From Actinomycetes bacterium (GTDB lineage: Bacteria; Actinomycetota; Acidimicrobiia; Acidimicrobiales; RAAP-2), in NCBI GenBank assembly GCA_021787255.1, contig JAJYMD010000223.1, positions 1 to 15,690 on the forward strand: a stretch of DNA of 15,690 nucleotides, written 5' to 3'. Below are positions 7,669-15,690 of the stretch, one piece after another. Position numbers and translations under genes: made by a program. The notes under the pieces were generated by a model. That model had not been told where the DNA came from. It saw only the letters and a program-made list of their open reading frames with translations, and did not search any database. Within the stretch, counting starts at the first letter, position 1. Each line of letters starts with the position of its first letter.

Positions 7669-8595
7669 ATGGAAGCGACGGTCATCGACGGGACGGCGGT
7701 CTCGCACGCGCTGCGGGCCAGGTTGCTCGGCGAGCTGGCCGCGGTGCGCGCCTCGGAGGTGGAGCCGGGGCTGGCGAGCGTGGTGGTGGGCGACGACTAC
7801 GCCGCGCACGCCTATGAGCGCCGGCTTCGCCGCCTTGCAGGAGCCCTGGGCCTTCGGTTCCAGCCCGAGCGGCTACCTGCCGACGCGGAGCTCGCCGAGG
7901 TGCTCGCCACCGTCGGAAAGCTGAACGCCGACCCGAGGATCAGCGGGATCCTCGTCCTGCGCCCCCTGCCCGCCCACCTCTCGGAGCTGGAGCTGTACCG
8001 CACGCTCGACCCGCTGAAGGACGTCGAGGCGGTCCACCCCGCCAACGCCGGCTTGATGGCGCGCGGCACGCCGCGGTTCGTGCCCTCCACGCCCGCCAGC
8101 TGCTTCTGGCTTCTCGACGACTACTTCGGCCGCACCGGGCGCGACCCGAGGACCGCTCTCGAGGGCAGGACGGTGGTCGTCGTCGGCAGGAGCCACAACG
8201 TCGGCAAGCCTGCGGTCTGGCTCGCCTTGGACCGCGGGGCGATCGTCGTGAGCTGCGATGAGCACGCCTCTCGGGCAGGGAGGCTGGCCGAGTTCACCCG
8301 CCAGGCGGACGTGCTGATCGTGGCGGCCGGCTCTCCTGGGCTCGTCACCGGCGACATGGTGAAGGACGGCGTGATCGCGATCGACGTGGGCATCAACCCG
8401 GTGGTGGCGGAGAGCGGGCGGGTGCACCTCGTCGGCGACCTCGACTTCGACAGCGTGGCCGGGCGCGCGGAGGCGCTCACCCCGGTCCCCGGCGGGGTCG
8501 GGCCCGTCACCGACGTCTGGCTGGTGCGCAACGCGGTCCTCGCGTCGGTCGTCCAGCACACGACGCTGGCCATCGGGCCCTGGCCGACCGACTGA
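7669..8595 (+). CDS. FolD paralogue lacking the catalytic lysine; possible monofunctional methylene-THF dehydrogenase
   Basis: This 308-residue protein is FolD-like over its full length but diverged at the active site. The tyrosine Y49 is kept, yet the YVxxK lysine is L53. GILVQLPLP reads GILVLRPLP, so the glutamine is L97. KDVDG reads KDVEA (117-121), and PCTP reads PSTP. The dinucleotide part is canonical: VVGRSHNVGKP (171-181) and TPVPGGVGPVT. From memory, yeast Mtd1, a monofunctional NAD-dependent methylene-THF dehydrogenase, also lacks this lysine and glutamine and has KDVEG. I therefore infer dehydrogenase without cyclohydrolase activity; a regulatory or heteromeric subunit is also possible. 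The ATG at 7669 has an ideal GAGGAG. The frame is intact, so it is not a pseudogene. It lies 44 bases after folD and is probably co-transcribed with it. Confidence 0.85.
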   Translation: MEATVIDGTAVSHALRARLLGELAAVRASEVEPGLASVVVGDDYAAHAYERRLRRLAGALGLRFQPERLPADAELAEVLATVGKLNADPRISGILVLRPLPAHLSELELYRTLDPLKDVEAVHPANAGLMARGTPRFVPSTPASCFWLLDDYFGRTGRDPRTALEGRTVVVVGRSHNVGKPAVWLALDRGAIVVSCDEHASRAGRLAEFTRQADVLIVAAGSPGLVTGDMVKDGVIAIDVGINPVVAESGRVHLVGDLDFDSVAGRAEALTPVPGGVGPVTDVWLVRNAVLASVVQHTTLAIGPWPTD

Positions 8596-8613
8596 TCGGC
8601 CGCGGACGCCACC

Positions 8614-8677
8614 CTGGGCGGTGCGCGACGTCTGGGCGGCGCGCGACGTCTGGGCGGTGCGCTACCCCTGGGCGGCG
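8614..8677. repeat. 18-bp tandem repeat at the convergent end of folD paralogue and ligC
   Basis: Three 18-bp units stand head to tail at 8614-8631, 8632-8649 and 8650-8667, followed by a partial unit at 8668-8677. The consensus is CTGGGCGGYGCGCGACGT; units one and two differ at one base, and unit three changes its last bases to CTACCC, which contains the ligC stop. The array fills most of the 66-base gap between the convergent genes and enters the ligC C-terminal codons. I see no clear intrinsic terminator there. Confidence 0.85.
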
Positions 8678-9612
8678 AGCTGGCGGTCCAGGTCCCCGAG
8701 CACCCTGTAGCAGCCGAGGACCTGGGCGATGCTGGCGTTCGGCTCCCGCCCCTCGGTGACGGCTGCGACGAACTCGCGGTCTTGCAGCTCGATCCCGTTC
8801 GTGGAGACGTCCACCTTCGAGACGTCGATCGGGTGCTCGTAGCCGTCGACGAGGTCGTCGTAGCGGGCGATGTAGGTCCCGTGATCGCAGATGTAGCGAA
8901 AGAAGCTCCCGAGCGGCCCGTCATTGTTGAAGCTGAGCGAGAGCGTGCAGATCTTGCCGCCCGCAGTGCGCAGCTGGATCGACATGTCCATCGCGATCCC
9001 GAGCTCCGGGTGGATCGGGCCCTGGACGGCGTTCGCGACCGTGACCTCCTCACCGGTCTGGTACTGGAAGAGGTCGACCGTGTGCGCCGCGTGGTGCCAG
9101 AGCAAATGGTCGGTCCAGCTTCGGGGCTGGCCGAGGGCGTTCATGTTGGTCCGGCGGAAGAAGTAGGTCTGCACGTCCATCTGCTGGATCGTGAGCTCGC
9201 CAGCCTGGATGCGCTTGTGGATCCACTGGTGGGACGGGTTGAAGCGACGGGTGTGGCCGGCCATGCACACGAGCCCCGTCTCGCGCTGGACCCGGTCGAT
9301 CTCGGCGGCGCCCTGCCAGCTGTCGGCGACCGGGATCTCCACCTCGACGTGCTTGCCGGCGCGCATCGCGGCGATCGCCTGGGCGGCGTGCAGCTGGGTC
9401 GGGGTGCACAGGATCACCGCGTCGACGTCGTCACGCCCGAGGGACTCGGCGAGGTCCGTCGTCGCATGGCCGATGCCGTAGCGTTCCGCGACCTGCTTCG
9501 TGGGCTCGGCGCGGCGGCCGACGATCGAGGTCACCTCGACCCCGTCGATGCAGGCGAGGGCGTCGAGATGCTTGATGCCGAAGGCGCCGGCACCGGCGAG
9601 GGCGATGCGCAC
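8662..9612 (-). CDS. ligC: LigC, 4-carboxy-2-hydroxymuconate-6-semialdehyde dehydrogenase
   Basis: This 316-residue Gfo/Idh/MocA-family enzyme oxidises the hemiacetal form of the LigAB product to 2-pyrone-4,6-dicarboxylate, using NADP(+). The Rossmann motif GAGAFG is at residues 7-12. The stretch around residues 153-185 (RRTNMNALGQPRSW, then LLWHHAAHTVDLFQ) is the hallmark of LigC/PmdC and sets it apart from sugar dehydrogenases of the family. Length agrees with the SYK-6 enzyme (about 315). Start is GTG at 9612 with GAGGAG upstream. It follows ligB with 9 bases between and is the last gene of the operon. Its 3' end carries part of an 18-bp tandem repeat array. Confidence 0.95.
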   Translation of the reverse strand: MRIALAGAGAFGIKHLDALACIDGVEVTSIVGRRAEPTKQVAERYGIGHATTDLAESLGRDDVDAVILCTPTQLHAAQAIAAMRAGKHVEVEIPVADSWQGAAEIDRVQRETGLVCMAGHTRRFNPSHQWIHKRIQAGELTIQQMDVQTYFFRRTNMNALGQPRSWTDHLLWHHAAHTVDLFQYQTGEEVTVANAVQGPIHPELGIAMDMSIQLRTAGGKICTLSLSFNNDGPLGSFFRYICDHGTYIARYDDLVDGYEHPIDVSKVDVSTNGIELQDREFVAAVTEGREPNASIAQVLGCYRVLGDLDRQLAAQG

Positions 9613-9621
9613 GGGGTCTCC

Positions 9622-10932
<1,311 letters not shown>

Positions 10933-10936
<4 letters not shown>

Positions 10937-11829
10937 GGGCGGTCTCCCCAGTACAGGCGCATCGGGTTGTCCACGAGCAGCTTCCTTTGCAGCTCGTCGC
11001 TCGTGGCGATCGTCGGCACGTAGTCGACGAGCTTGCCATCGTCGGGCATGTGGTCCTTCAAGTTCGGGTGCGGCCAGTCGGTCCCGAAGAGCACTCGATC
11101 GGGGAACGACTCGACCACGCGGCGGTGGAAGGGCACCACGTCGTCGTAGCCGGGCGGGCCCGAGATGCTCAGCCGCTCCGCGCCGCTCACCTTCGCCCAG
11201 AACTGCGGGTGCTCGGCCATCAGGCGCAGGAAGAGGCCGAACTCCGGCCCGTCCACCGGCTTGCGGACGTCGGGCCGTCCCGTGTGGTCGACGACCACCT
11301 GGGTCGGCAAGGAGGTGAAGAAGTCCCATCGCTCGGCGAGGTCCTGCGCCTCGAAGTAGACGACCACGTGCCAGCCGAGCGGCGCGATCCGATCGACGAT
11401 CGAATGGTAGTACGCGTCGGGCTTCGGGTCGGCCAAGCGGCGGACGAAGTTGAACCGGACGCCGCGCACCCCGGCTTCGTCCAGCTCGGCCAGCTCGGCG
11501 TCGCTCACCTGGGGACGGACCACGGCGATCCCGCGTGCGAGTCCTTGCGAAGCCGCGAGCGCGTCCACCAGCGCGCGGTTGTCCGCGCCGTGGCAGGTCG
11601 CCTGGACGATCACGTTGCGCTCGAAGCCGAGCAGGTCTCGAAGCGCGAAGAGCTGCTCCTTGGTGGCGTCGCAGGGCGTGTACTTGCGCTCGGGCGCGTA
11701 CGGGAACACGTCGCCAGGACCGAAGACGTGGCAGTGGGCGTCGACCGCGCCGGGGGGCAGGCGATAGGCGGGCTTCGAGGGGTGGGGGTCGAAGCAGAGC
11801 CAGTCCGGGTCCATCTGGAAGGCACCCAC
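10933..11829 (-). CDS. ligI: LigI, 2-pyrone-4,6-dicarboxylate hydrolase
   Basis: This 298-residue amidohydrolase-superfamily enzyme opens the lactone of 2-pyrone-4,6-dicarboxylate to 4-oxalomesaconate. It is metal-independent in SYK-6. Key residues match: H32 and H34 in DAHCHVFGPG, H182 in VVVDHTGRPD, and D251 in LFGTDWPHPN, each one to three positions from the SYK-6 numbering (H31, H33, H180, D248). VIVQATCHG and RGVRFNFV are also typical. The GTG at 11829 starts one base after the ligJ stop; an in-frame ATG five codons later (11814) is possible. Its stop overlaps the ligA start by four bases. The order I-A-B-C equals the D-A-B-C order of the Comamonas pmd operon. Confidence 0.95.
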
Positions 11830-11830
11830 G

Positions 11831-12850
11831 TCAGCGTCCCTGCGCCTTCAAGATCGCGTCGAGGCGCGGGTACACGCGTCGAGCGTTCTCCGAGAGCACC
11901 CGCGATCTGTCCTCCTCGGAGAGCCCGCTGGCCTCGACATAGCGCCGGGTGTCGTCGAAGTGGTGGCCGGTCTCGGGGTCGACGCCCCTGACCGCGCCGA
12001 TCATCTCCGAGCCGAACAGGATGTTCCCGGGGTCGATCACCTTGAACAGCAGGTCGATCCCCGGCTGGTGGTAGACGCAGGTGTCGAAGAAGACGTTGCG
12101 CATCACGTGCTCGGCGAGCGGCGGGCGCTTCAGCATGTCGGCGAGGCCCCGGTAGCGGCCCCAGTGGTAGGGGACGGCCCCGCCGCCGTGGGGGATGACG
12201 AAGCGGAGCTCGGGGAAGTCGGCGAACAGGTCGCCTTGGACGAGCTGCATGAAGACGGTGGTGTCCGCGTTCAGGTAGTGGGCTCCGGTCGTGTGGAAGC
12301 TCGGGTTGCAGCTCGCCGAGACGTGGATCATCGCCGGGACGTCGAGCTCGACCATCTTCTCGTAGAAGGGGTACCAGGCCTTGTCGGTGAGGGGCGGGGA
12401 GGTCCAGTGGCCGCCGCTCGGGTCCGGGTTCAGGTTGCAGCCGACGAAGCCGAGCTCGGTGACGCAGCGCTCCAGTTCCGCGATCGAGCCGGTGATGGGG
12501 GCACCGGGCGACTGGGGGAGCTGGCAGACCCCGACGTAGGTCTCTGGGTAGAGGTCCACCACCCGCTTGATCAGGTCGTTGCACGCCCGCGACCACGCGA
12601 GGCTCACGCGCTCGTCGCCGACGTGGTGGCCCATCGCGGAGGCCCTCGGGGAGAAGATGGTCAGGTCGGTCCCGCGCTCGCGGACCAGGCGGAGCTGGTT
12701 GGTCTCGAGCGACTCGCGGATCTCCTCGTCGGGGATGGCGGGGTAGGGCGGAGGGGATCCTCCGGCGTCGAAGGCCGCCTTCTGGGCTTCCCGCCAGCGG
12801 TCGTGCTGCTCGGGCGCGGTCGTGTAGTGCCCGTGACAGTCGATGATCAC
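11831..12850 (-). CDS. ligJ: LigJ, 4-oxalomesaconate hydratase
   Basis: This 339-residue amidohydrolase-fold enzyme adds water to 4-oxalomesaconate to give 4-carboxy-4-hydroxy-2-oxoadipate. It belongs to the Zn-dependent LigJ/PmdE type, which is unrelated to GalB hydratases. H6 and H8 in DCHGHY are metal ligands. Other conserved blocks are FSPRASAMGHH, NLNPDPSGGHWTSPPLTD, PAMIHVSASCN, HTTGAHYLNADTT, VIPHGGGAVPYHWGR, FFDTCVYHQPGIDLL and SEMIGAVRG. Length is nearly identical to SYK-6 LigJ (341). The start is GTG at 12850, 16 bases after ligU with a GGGGTGAGGG stretch as ribosome site. It sits between ligU and ligI, so consecutive pathway steps are neighbours. Confidence 0.96.
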   Translation of the reverse strand: MIIDCHGHYTTAPEQHDRWREAQKAAFDAGGSPPPYPAIPDEEIRESLETNQLRLVRERGTDLTIFSPRASAMGHHVGDERVSLAWSRACNDLIKRVVDLYPETYVGVCQLPQSPGAPITGSIAELERCVTELGFVGCNLNPDPSGGHWTSPPLTDKAWYPFYEKMVELDVPAMIHVSASCNPSFHTTGAHYLNADTTVFMQLVQGDLFADFPELRFVIPHGGGAVPYHWGRYRGLADMLKRPPLAEHVMRNVFFDTCVYHQPGIDLLFKVIDPGNILFGSEMIGAVRGVDPETGHHFDDTRRYVEASGLSEEDRSRVLSENARRVYPRLDAILKAQGR

Positions 12851-12866
12851 CGTGCCCTCACCCCCG

Positions 12867-13973
12867 TCACCTCGTCACCTCCGGCACCTTCCACACCGAC
12901 GCGGGCACGAAGACCTCCCCGCGCATCAGCAGCCGCGCGGTGCGCAGCAGGGCTGCCCGGTTGACCGTGACGGCGTCGCCCTCCACGTCCACGTCCATCG
13001 AGACCGTGAAGACCCCGCTCGGGTGCTCGACGTCGAGGTCCACCAGCCCGCTGGTGCGCTCGAGCGTCGCGACCTCCGCCGCCACGGAGCCGGGGACCAG
13101 GCAAGCCGTCGCGACGGAGACGGCACCGAAGACGCCGATGGCCTCGTGGACCCGGTGAGGGATGAAGCTGCGGGTCGCGACCGCCCCGCCGTGCTCGGCG
13201 GGGGCGAGCAGGCTCACCTTGGGGACGGTCTTGTGAGAGACGTCGCCGAGGTGCATCAGCGGGCCGGCGGCGAGCCGGATGGCCTCGACCTTTGCCCGCA
13301 GCGTGTCGTTGGCCTCGAGCTCGGCCGGGCGCTCGGAGCCGCTCAGTCCAAGGTCGGACGCCTTGACGCAGACGACCGGCATGCCGTTGTCGATGCAGGT
13401 GACCCGCACGCCCTCGACCACGTCGACCGGGCTCTTCGTCGGCAGCAGCGCTCCGCACGAGGAGCCGGCGACGTCCAGGAAGTCGATGGGGATCGGGGCG
13501 TGGGTGCCGGGCACCCCGTCGATCCTGGCGCTTCCCTCGTAGGTGACCGCGCCGTCCGGCGTGGGAACGTGCGCCACGGCCAGGCTCTGGGTGTTCTCCA
13601 TCCAGATCCGCACAGGGGTGACCGGTCCCGTGGCGGGAACCAGACCCTCCTCGATGGCAAAGGGCCCGACCCCCGCCAGGATGTTCCCGCAGTTCTGGTT
13701 GTCGGAGACCTCGGGCCGGTCCGGCCACACCTGGAGGAAGAGATAGTCGACGTCCGCGTCGTCGCGTGCCGAGGGCGCGATCACTGCGACCTTGGAGGTG
13801 AGGGGATGGGCTCCGCCCATCCCGTCGATCTCCCGAGGATCGGGTGAGCCCATGGCCGCGAGCAGCACGGCGTCGCGCAGCGTCCGGTCTCGAGGCAGGT
13901 CGCGGGCGTGGAAGTAGAGGCCCTTCGACGTCCCGCCCCGCAGCACCGAGCAACGGATCGCCGTCTGGCTCAT
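12867..13973 (-). CDS. ligU: LigU, 4-oxalomesaconate tautomerase (PrpF family)
   Basis: This 368-residue PrpF-family isomerase has the diaminopimelate-epimerase-like fold. It converts one double-bond isomer of 4-oxalomesaconate, as released by LigI, to the isomer that LigJ hydrates. Motifs are [12 protein letters not shown] (residues 10-21), [15 protein letters not shown] with K61, [17 protein letters not shown] with C95, and [14 protein letters not shown]61 and C95 align with the lysine and cysteine that I recall as catalytic in SYK-6 LigU (K66, C100). General PrpF aconitate isomerases share these, so the specific assignment rests on the surrounding lig genes. The ATG at 13973 overlaps the ligK stop as ATGA; upstream in-frame codons belong to ligK antisense-phase sequence. 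Confidence 0.93.
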   Translation of the reverse strand: MSQTAIRCSVLRGGTSKGLYFHARDLPRDRTLRDAVLLAAMGSPDPREIDGMGGAHPLTSKVAVIAPSARDDADVDYLFLQVWPDRPEVSDNQNCGNILAGVGPFAIEEGLVPATGPVTPVRIWMENTQSLAVAHVPTPDGAVTYEGSARIDGVPGTHAPIPIDFLDVAGSSCGALLPTKSPVDVVEGVRVTCIDNGMPVVCVKASDLGLSGSERPAELEANDTLRAKVEAIRLAAGPLMHLGDVSHKTVPKVSLLAPAEHGGAVATRSFIPHRVHEAIGVFGAVSVATACLVPGSVAAEVATLERTSGLVDLDVEHPSGVFTVSMDVDVEGDAVTVNRAALLRTARLLMRGEVFVPASVWKVPEVTR

Positions 13974-14659
13974 CGAAGCTCCGCCGACTCGACGTAGGTG
14001 AGGCCGCGCTGGGCGAGCTTCTCTCGCATCGAGTAGAGGTCGAGCCCGAGCTCGCCCTTGGCGAGCAGCGCCCGACGCTCGGCCTCGCTCGCTTCGCGCG
14101 CCCGGGAGCGCTCCAGCACCGATGCCGCCTCTTCCCGGCGGACCACCACGACCCCGTCGTCGTCGGCGAGGATGACGTCGCCGGGCCGGACGTAGGCGCC
14201 GGCGCAGACGATCGGCGTCTGGACGTTGGCGACCGTCTCCTTCACGGTTCCCTGAGCGGAGACGGCCCGGGACCACACCGGGAAGCGCATCTCGGTGAGG
14301 ACCGCGACGTCGCGCACGCCCGCGTCGATGACGAGTCCCCGGACGCCGTGGGCGACGAGGCTCGTCGCGAGGAGCTCGCCGAAGTAGCCGTCCTCGCAGG
14401 GGCTGGTCGGGGCGACGACGAGGACGTCACCGGGCTTGGCCTGCTCGACCGCCACGTGGATCATCCAATTGTCGCCGGGCGCGCCCTCGACGGTGAGCGC
14501 GTTGCCCGCCACCTTGATCGGCCGGTAGATCGGGCGCAGGCAGGAGGCCAGCAGCCCGGTGCGCCCCTGGGCTTCGTGCACCGTGGCGACGCCGAGCTCG
14601 CCGAGCGCGTCGATCACGTCGAGGTCGGTGCGTGCGACGTTCTTGACCACGACGGCCAT
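13970..14659 (-). CDS. ligK: LigK, 4-carboxy-4-hydroxy-2-oxoadipate aldolase (RraA-like)
   Basis: This 229-residue class II pyruvate aldolase cleaves 4-carboxy-4-hydroxy-2-oxoadipate to pyruvate and oxaloacetate, and usually also decarboxylates oxaloacetate. The RraA-like fold is shown by [13 protein letters not shown] near the N-terminus, the [21 protein letters not shown] segment, [10 protein letters not shown], and [10 protein letters not shown], whose arginine and aspartate are the catalytic and metal-site residues in P. putida HMG/CHA aldolase. A final helical segment contains [11 protein letters not shown]. The ATG at 14659 has AGAGGGG about 8 bases upstream; GTG at 14665 is an alternative two codons earlier. 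It is the first lig gene of the operon and overlaps ligU by four bases. Being first, it lies next to the presumed promoter region. Confidence 0.94.
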   Translation of the reverse strand: MAVVVKNVARTDLDVIDALGELGVATVHEAQGRTGLLASCLRPIYRPIKVAGNALTVEGAPGDNWMIHVAVEQAKPGDVLVVAPTSPCEDGYFGELLATSLVAHGVRGLVIDAGVRDVAVLTEMRFPVWSRAVSAQGTVKETVANVQTPIVCAGAYVRPGDVILADDDGVVVVRREEAASVLERSRAREASEAERRALLAKGELGLDLYSMREKLAQRGLTYVESAELR

Positions 14660-14893
14660 GTTCACACCCCTCTTGTTCTTCTTGTCTTCTTCTCGAGCCT
14701 TCGTCCCGAGCTTGGGCTGTCCCCGGCCCCGATGGCGCTGGTGGGGCACGTCGCCTCGATGGGCTCGGCGGTCTCGGTCATGGTAACGCCACGACGTCGC
14801 CGTCAGCCCGAGCCCACAGGCGCAGGCTTGTAGGCTGCGCGCTGCCTGGCGCTCCCCGCCTGTGCCCAGCCGAGCCGGAGGGTGGCATGCAGC
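14660..14893 (-). promoter_or_regulatory. Gap upstream of ligK; likely operon leader or promoter region
   Basis: This 234-base gap is the longest in the minus-strand gene set, in which other spacings are 1-40 bases. It contains an A/G-rich, unstructured-looking minus-strand tract (14695-14667) ending in the ligK ribosome site, and an inverted repeat with 8-base arms, GGGCTCGG at 14761-14768 and CCGAGCCC at 14808-14815, which could be an operator. I see no convincing minus-35/minus-10 pair. A separate lig promoter here is inference from the spacing. Confidence 0.4.
14662..14781 (-). CDS. Possible 39-codon leader ORF upstream of ligK
   Basis: A short frame starts at ATG 14781 and stops two bases before the ligK ATG, so its ribosomes would end at the ligK start. 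The first 22 codons all end in G or C as in real genes here. The last part holds clustered rare codons (ACA AGA AGA ACA AGA), which argues against an ordinary gene but would suit a leader peptide. No good Shine-Dalgarno is visible. Its N-terminus [11 protein letters not shown] loosely resembles that of LigA. I recognise no family and give it low confidence. Confidence 0.25.
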   Translation of the reverse strand: MTETAEPIEATCPTSAIGAGDSPSSGRRLEKKTRRTRGV

Positions 14894-15559
14894 TCAGCCA
14901 CCCGCCGCAGTCTCGTCACCGGCGAGCCATCGTGCCCCTCGCGCGTAGAGCTCCTCGACCGCCGGGCCGGTGAGCCCGGGCATGTCGGGCTTGACCGTGT
15001 AGCCGATCCTGGTCTGCAGGTAGGCGAGGTGGCGGTAGCCCGCAGGGAAGCTCTCGAGGAGCCCGCGGTCGAGCTCGAGGCGCGCCGACGGATCGACCGG
15101 GTCGATCCTGTCCTTCTCGTAGATGGGCTGTCGTTCCACAAGGCCCCAACGATCCTCCCGGACGGCGAAGAAGTCGTAGAAGCGACCGGTGCAGACGACG
15201 TCGCACCACACGTCCTCGACGAGGGCGCGCTGGGAGATCGTCATCTTGGTCTGGGCGACGGCGTGCTCACCGGCGACGTCGACGGTGGTGCCGCCGAGGA
15301 AGTGCAGGATGCGCACGCCCCGAGCGGCACCCTCCCGGCTCGTCGCGATGAAGTCGTCGACCGAACCCTGGAACCACGTGGCGTTCATGCGGCCCGGCTG
15401 GTGCCAGACCTTCCTGAAGCGGTCCCAGTTCATCGCGTCGCGCCAGATCGCCCACTCCTCGACGAGGTCCCGGATGACGGCGCGCTCGGCGCAGGGCTGT
15501 ACGTGGCCTCCTCGTCCACACCTTGTCCATGCCACGTCCATGCCCATGCCCATGTCCAT
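14894..15559 (-). CDS. NTF2/SnoaL-like family protein of unknown substrate
   Basis: With the first ATG this protein has 221 residues. An NTF2-like alpha+beta cone domain starts at about residue 28 with IRDLVEEWAIWRDAMNWDRFRKVWH and continues through ATWFQGSVDDFI, ILHFLGG, AQTKMTISQRA, CTGRFYDFF and IYEKDRIDPVD. Such domains occur in SnoaL cyclases, scytalone dehydratases and the small subunits of ring-hydroxylating dioxygenases, so a role in aromatic or polyketide-like chemistry is possible but not shown. Residues 1-27 are unlike the family. The start lies in a hexamer repeat giving four in-frame ATGs (15559, 15553, 15547, 15541) and a GTG (15535), and no clear ribosome site chooses among them. 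It is 234 bases upstream of ligK on the same strand and 37 bases downstream of another gene's stop. Confidence 0.8.
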   Translation of the reverse strand: MDMGMGMDVAWTRCGRGGHVQPCAERAVIRDLVEEWAIWRDAMNWDRFRKVWHQPGRMNATWFQGSVDDFIATSREGAARGVRILHFLGGTTVDVAGEHAVAQTKMTISQRALVEDVWCDVVCTGRFYDFFAVREDRWGLVERQPIYEKDRIDPVDPSARLELDRGLLESFPAGYRHLAYLQTRIGYTVKPDMPGLTGPAVEELYARGARWLAGDETAAGG

Positions 15560-15585
15560 GCTGTGCCTGTGCCTGTGCCTGTGCC
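15536..15585. repeat. Two adjacent 6-bp repeat blocks at the NTF2-like gene start
   Basis: Four copies of GYCCAT occupy 15536-15559 and four exact copies of TGTGCC occupy 15562-15585, with two bases between. One more GTCCAT lies at 15525-15530. On the minus strand the first block supplies the in-frame ATG ladder of the NTF2-like gene and the second forms its immediate upstream region. Both have period six, so unit changes would not shift the frame but would alter the leader or the start spacing. Confidence 0.9.
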
Positions 15586-15596
15586 CGGCCGCTGCG

Positions 15597-15690
15597 CTAT
15601 GACAGCGGCGGCTTGAAGCCCTTCGGCGGGCCGATCCATGTGCCGAGAGGCGTCATCACTGTGGGTGCGGTGTTCTGGAAGAAGCGGTCC
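15597..15690 (-). CDS. C-terminal 30 codons of an unidentified protein
   Basis: A minus-strand frame enters from the right edge and stops with TAG at 15599-15597. The visible residues begin DRFFQNTAPTVMTPLG and end PPKGFKPPLS. Codons end mostly in G or C, as in the neighbouring genes, which supports real coding. I do not recognise the family from so short a piece. It is upstream of the NTF2-like gene by 37 bases on the same strand, so the two are probably one operon. Confidence 0.6.
   Translation of the reverse strand, partial: DRFFQNTAPTVMTPLGTWIGPPKGFKPPLS

Noticed and set aside
7669..8595. Second folD as a decaying pseudogene.
   Set aside because: The frame is full length, with a strong ribosome site and intact dinucleotide motifs; the changes are substitutions at specific active-site positions, not random decay.
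8596..8661. Bidirectional intrinsic terminator between folD paralogue and ligC.
   Set aside because: Only short GC stems can be drawn and there is no U-tract on either strand; the tandem repeat explains the sequence better.

Overview
This is a very GC-rich window with G/C-dominated third codon positions and many GTG starts. It opens in the 3' half of a mycofactocin (mft) locus. The mft genes, base composition and gene style suggest an actinomycetote, perhaps Acidimicrobiia or a similar lineage; that placement is inference, and no rRNA or tRNA is present to fix it. I see no insertion sequence, integrase, CRISPR array, tRNA or rRNA.

Layout. (1) Positions 2-2753, plus strand: the end of mftD, a short-chain dehydrogenase of the mycofactocin-associated type, and mftF, the mycofactocin glycosyltransferase. 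(2) 2630-4939, minus strand: a molybdenum hydroxylase large subunit (xanthine dehydrogenase/CoxL family) standing alone, convergent with mftF and overlapping its 3' end. (3) 5021-8595, plus strand: a tetrahydrofolate one-carbon module of fhs and two tandem FolD-family genes. The two FolD proteins look reciprocally degenerate: the first keeps the catalytic residues but has a changed dinucleotide loop, and the second keeps the dinucleotide loop but has lost the catalytic lysine. (4) 8662-14659, minus strand: a compact operon in transcription order ligK-ligU-ligJ-ligI-ligA-ligB-ligC, giving the complete protocatechuate 4,5-cleavage (meta) pathway. (5) 14894 to the right edge, minus strand: an NTF2/SnoaL-like protein gene and the last 30 codons of an unidentified gene cut by the window edge.

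How the genes work together. LigAB opens protocatechuate to 4-carboxy-2-hydroxymuconate semialdehyde, LigC oxidises it to 2-pyrone-4,6-dicarboxylate, LigI hydrolyses the lactone to 4-oxalomesaconate, LigU tautomerises and LigJ hydrates it, and LigK cleaves the product to pyruvate and oxaloacetate. The neighbouring Fhs/FolD set would oxidise a one-carbon unit on tetrahydrofolate to formate with ATP recovery, or run in reverse. Next to an aromatic ring-cleavage operon, this suggests that methoxylated aromatics such as vanillate may feed the pathway through a tetrahydrofolate-dependent O-demethylase, as in Sphingobium SYK-6. No demethylase or MetF lies in the window, so this link is inference.

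The oddest features are the tandem FolD pair, a nine-unit T-x-P/A tripeptide repeat at the N-terminus of LigA, an 18-bp tandem repeat that runs into the ligC stop, and two adjacent 6-bp repeat blocks at the start of the NTF2-like gene. There is no gene-free stretch longer than 300 bases; the largest gap is 14660-14893.
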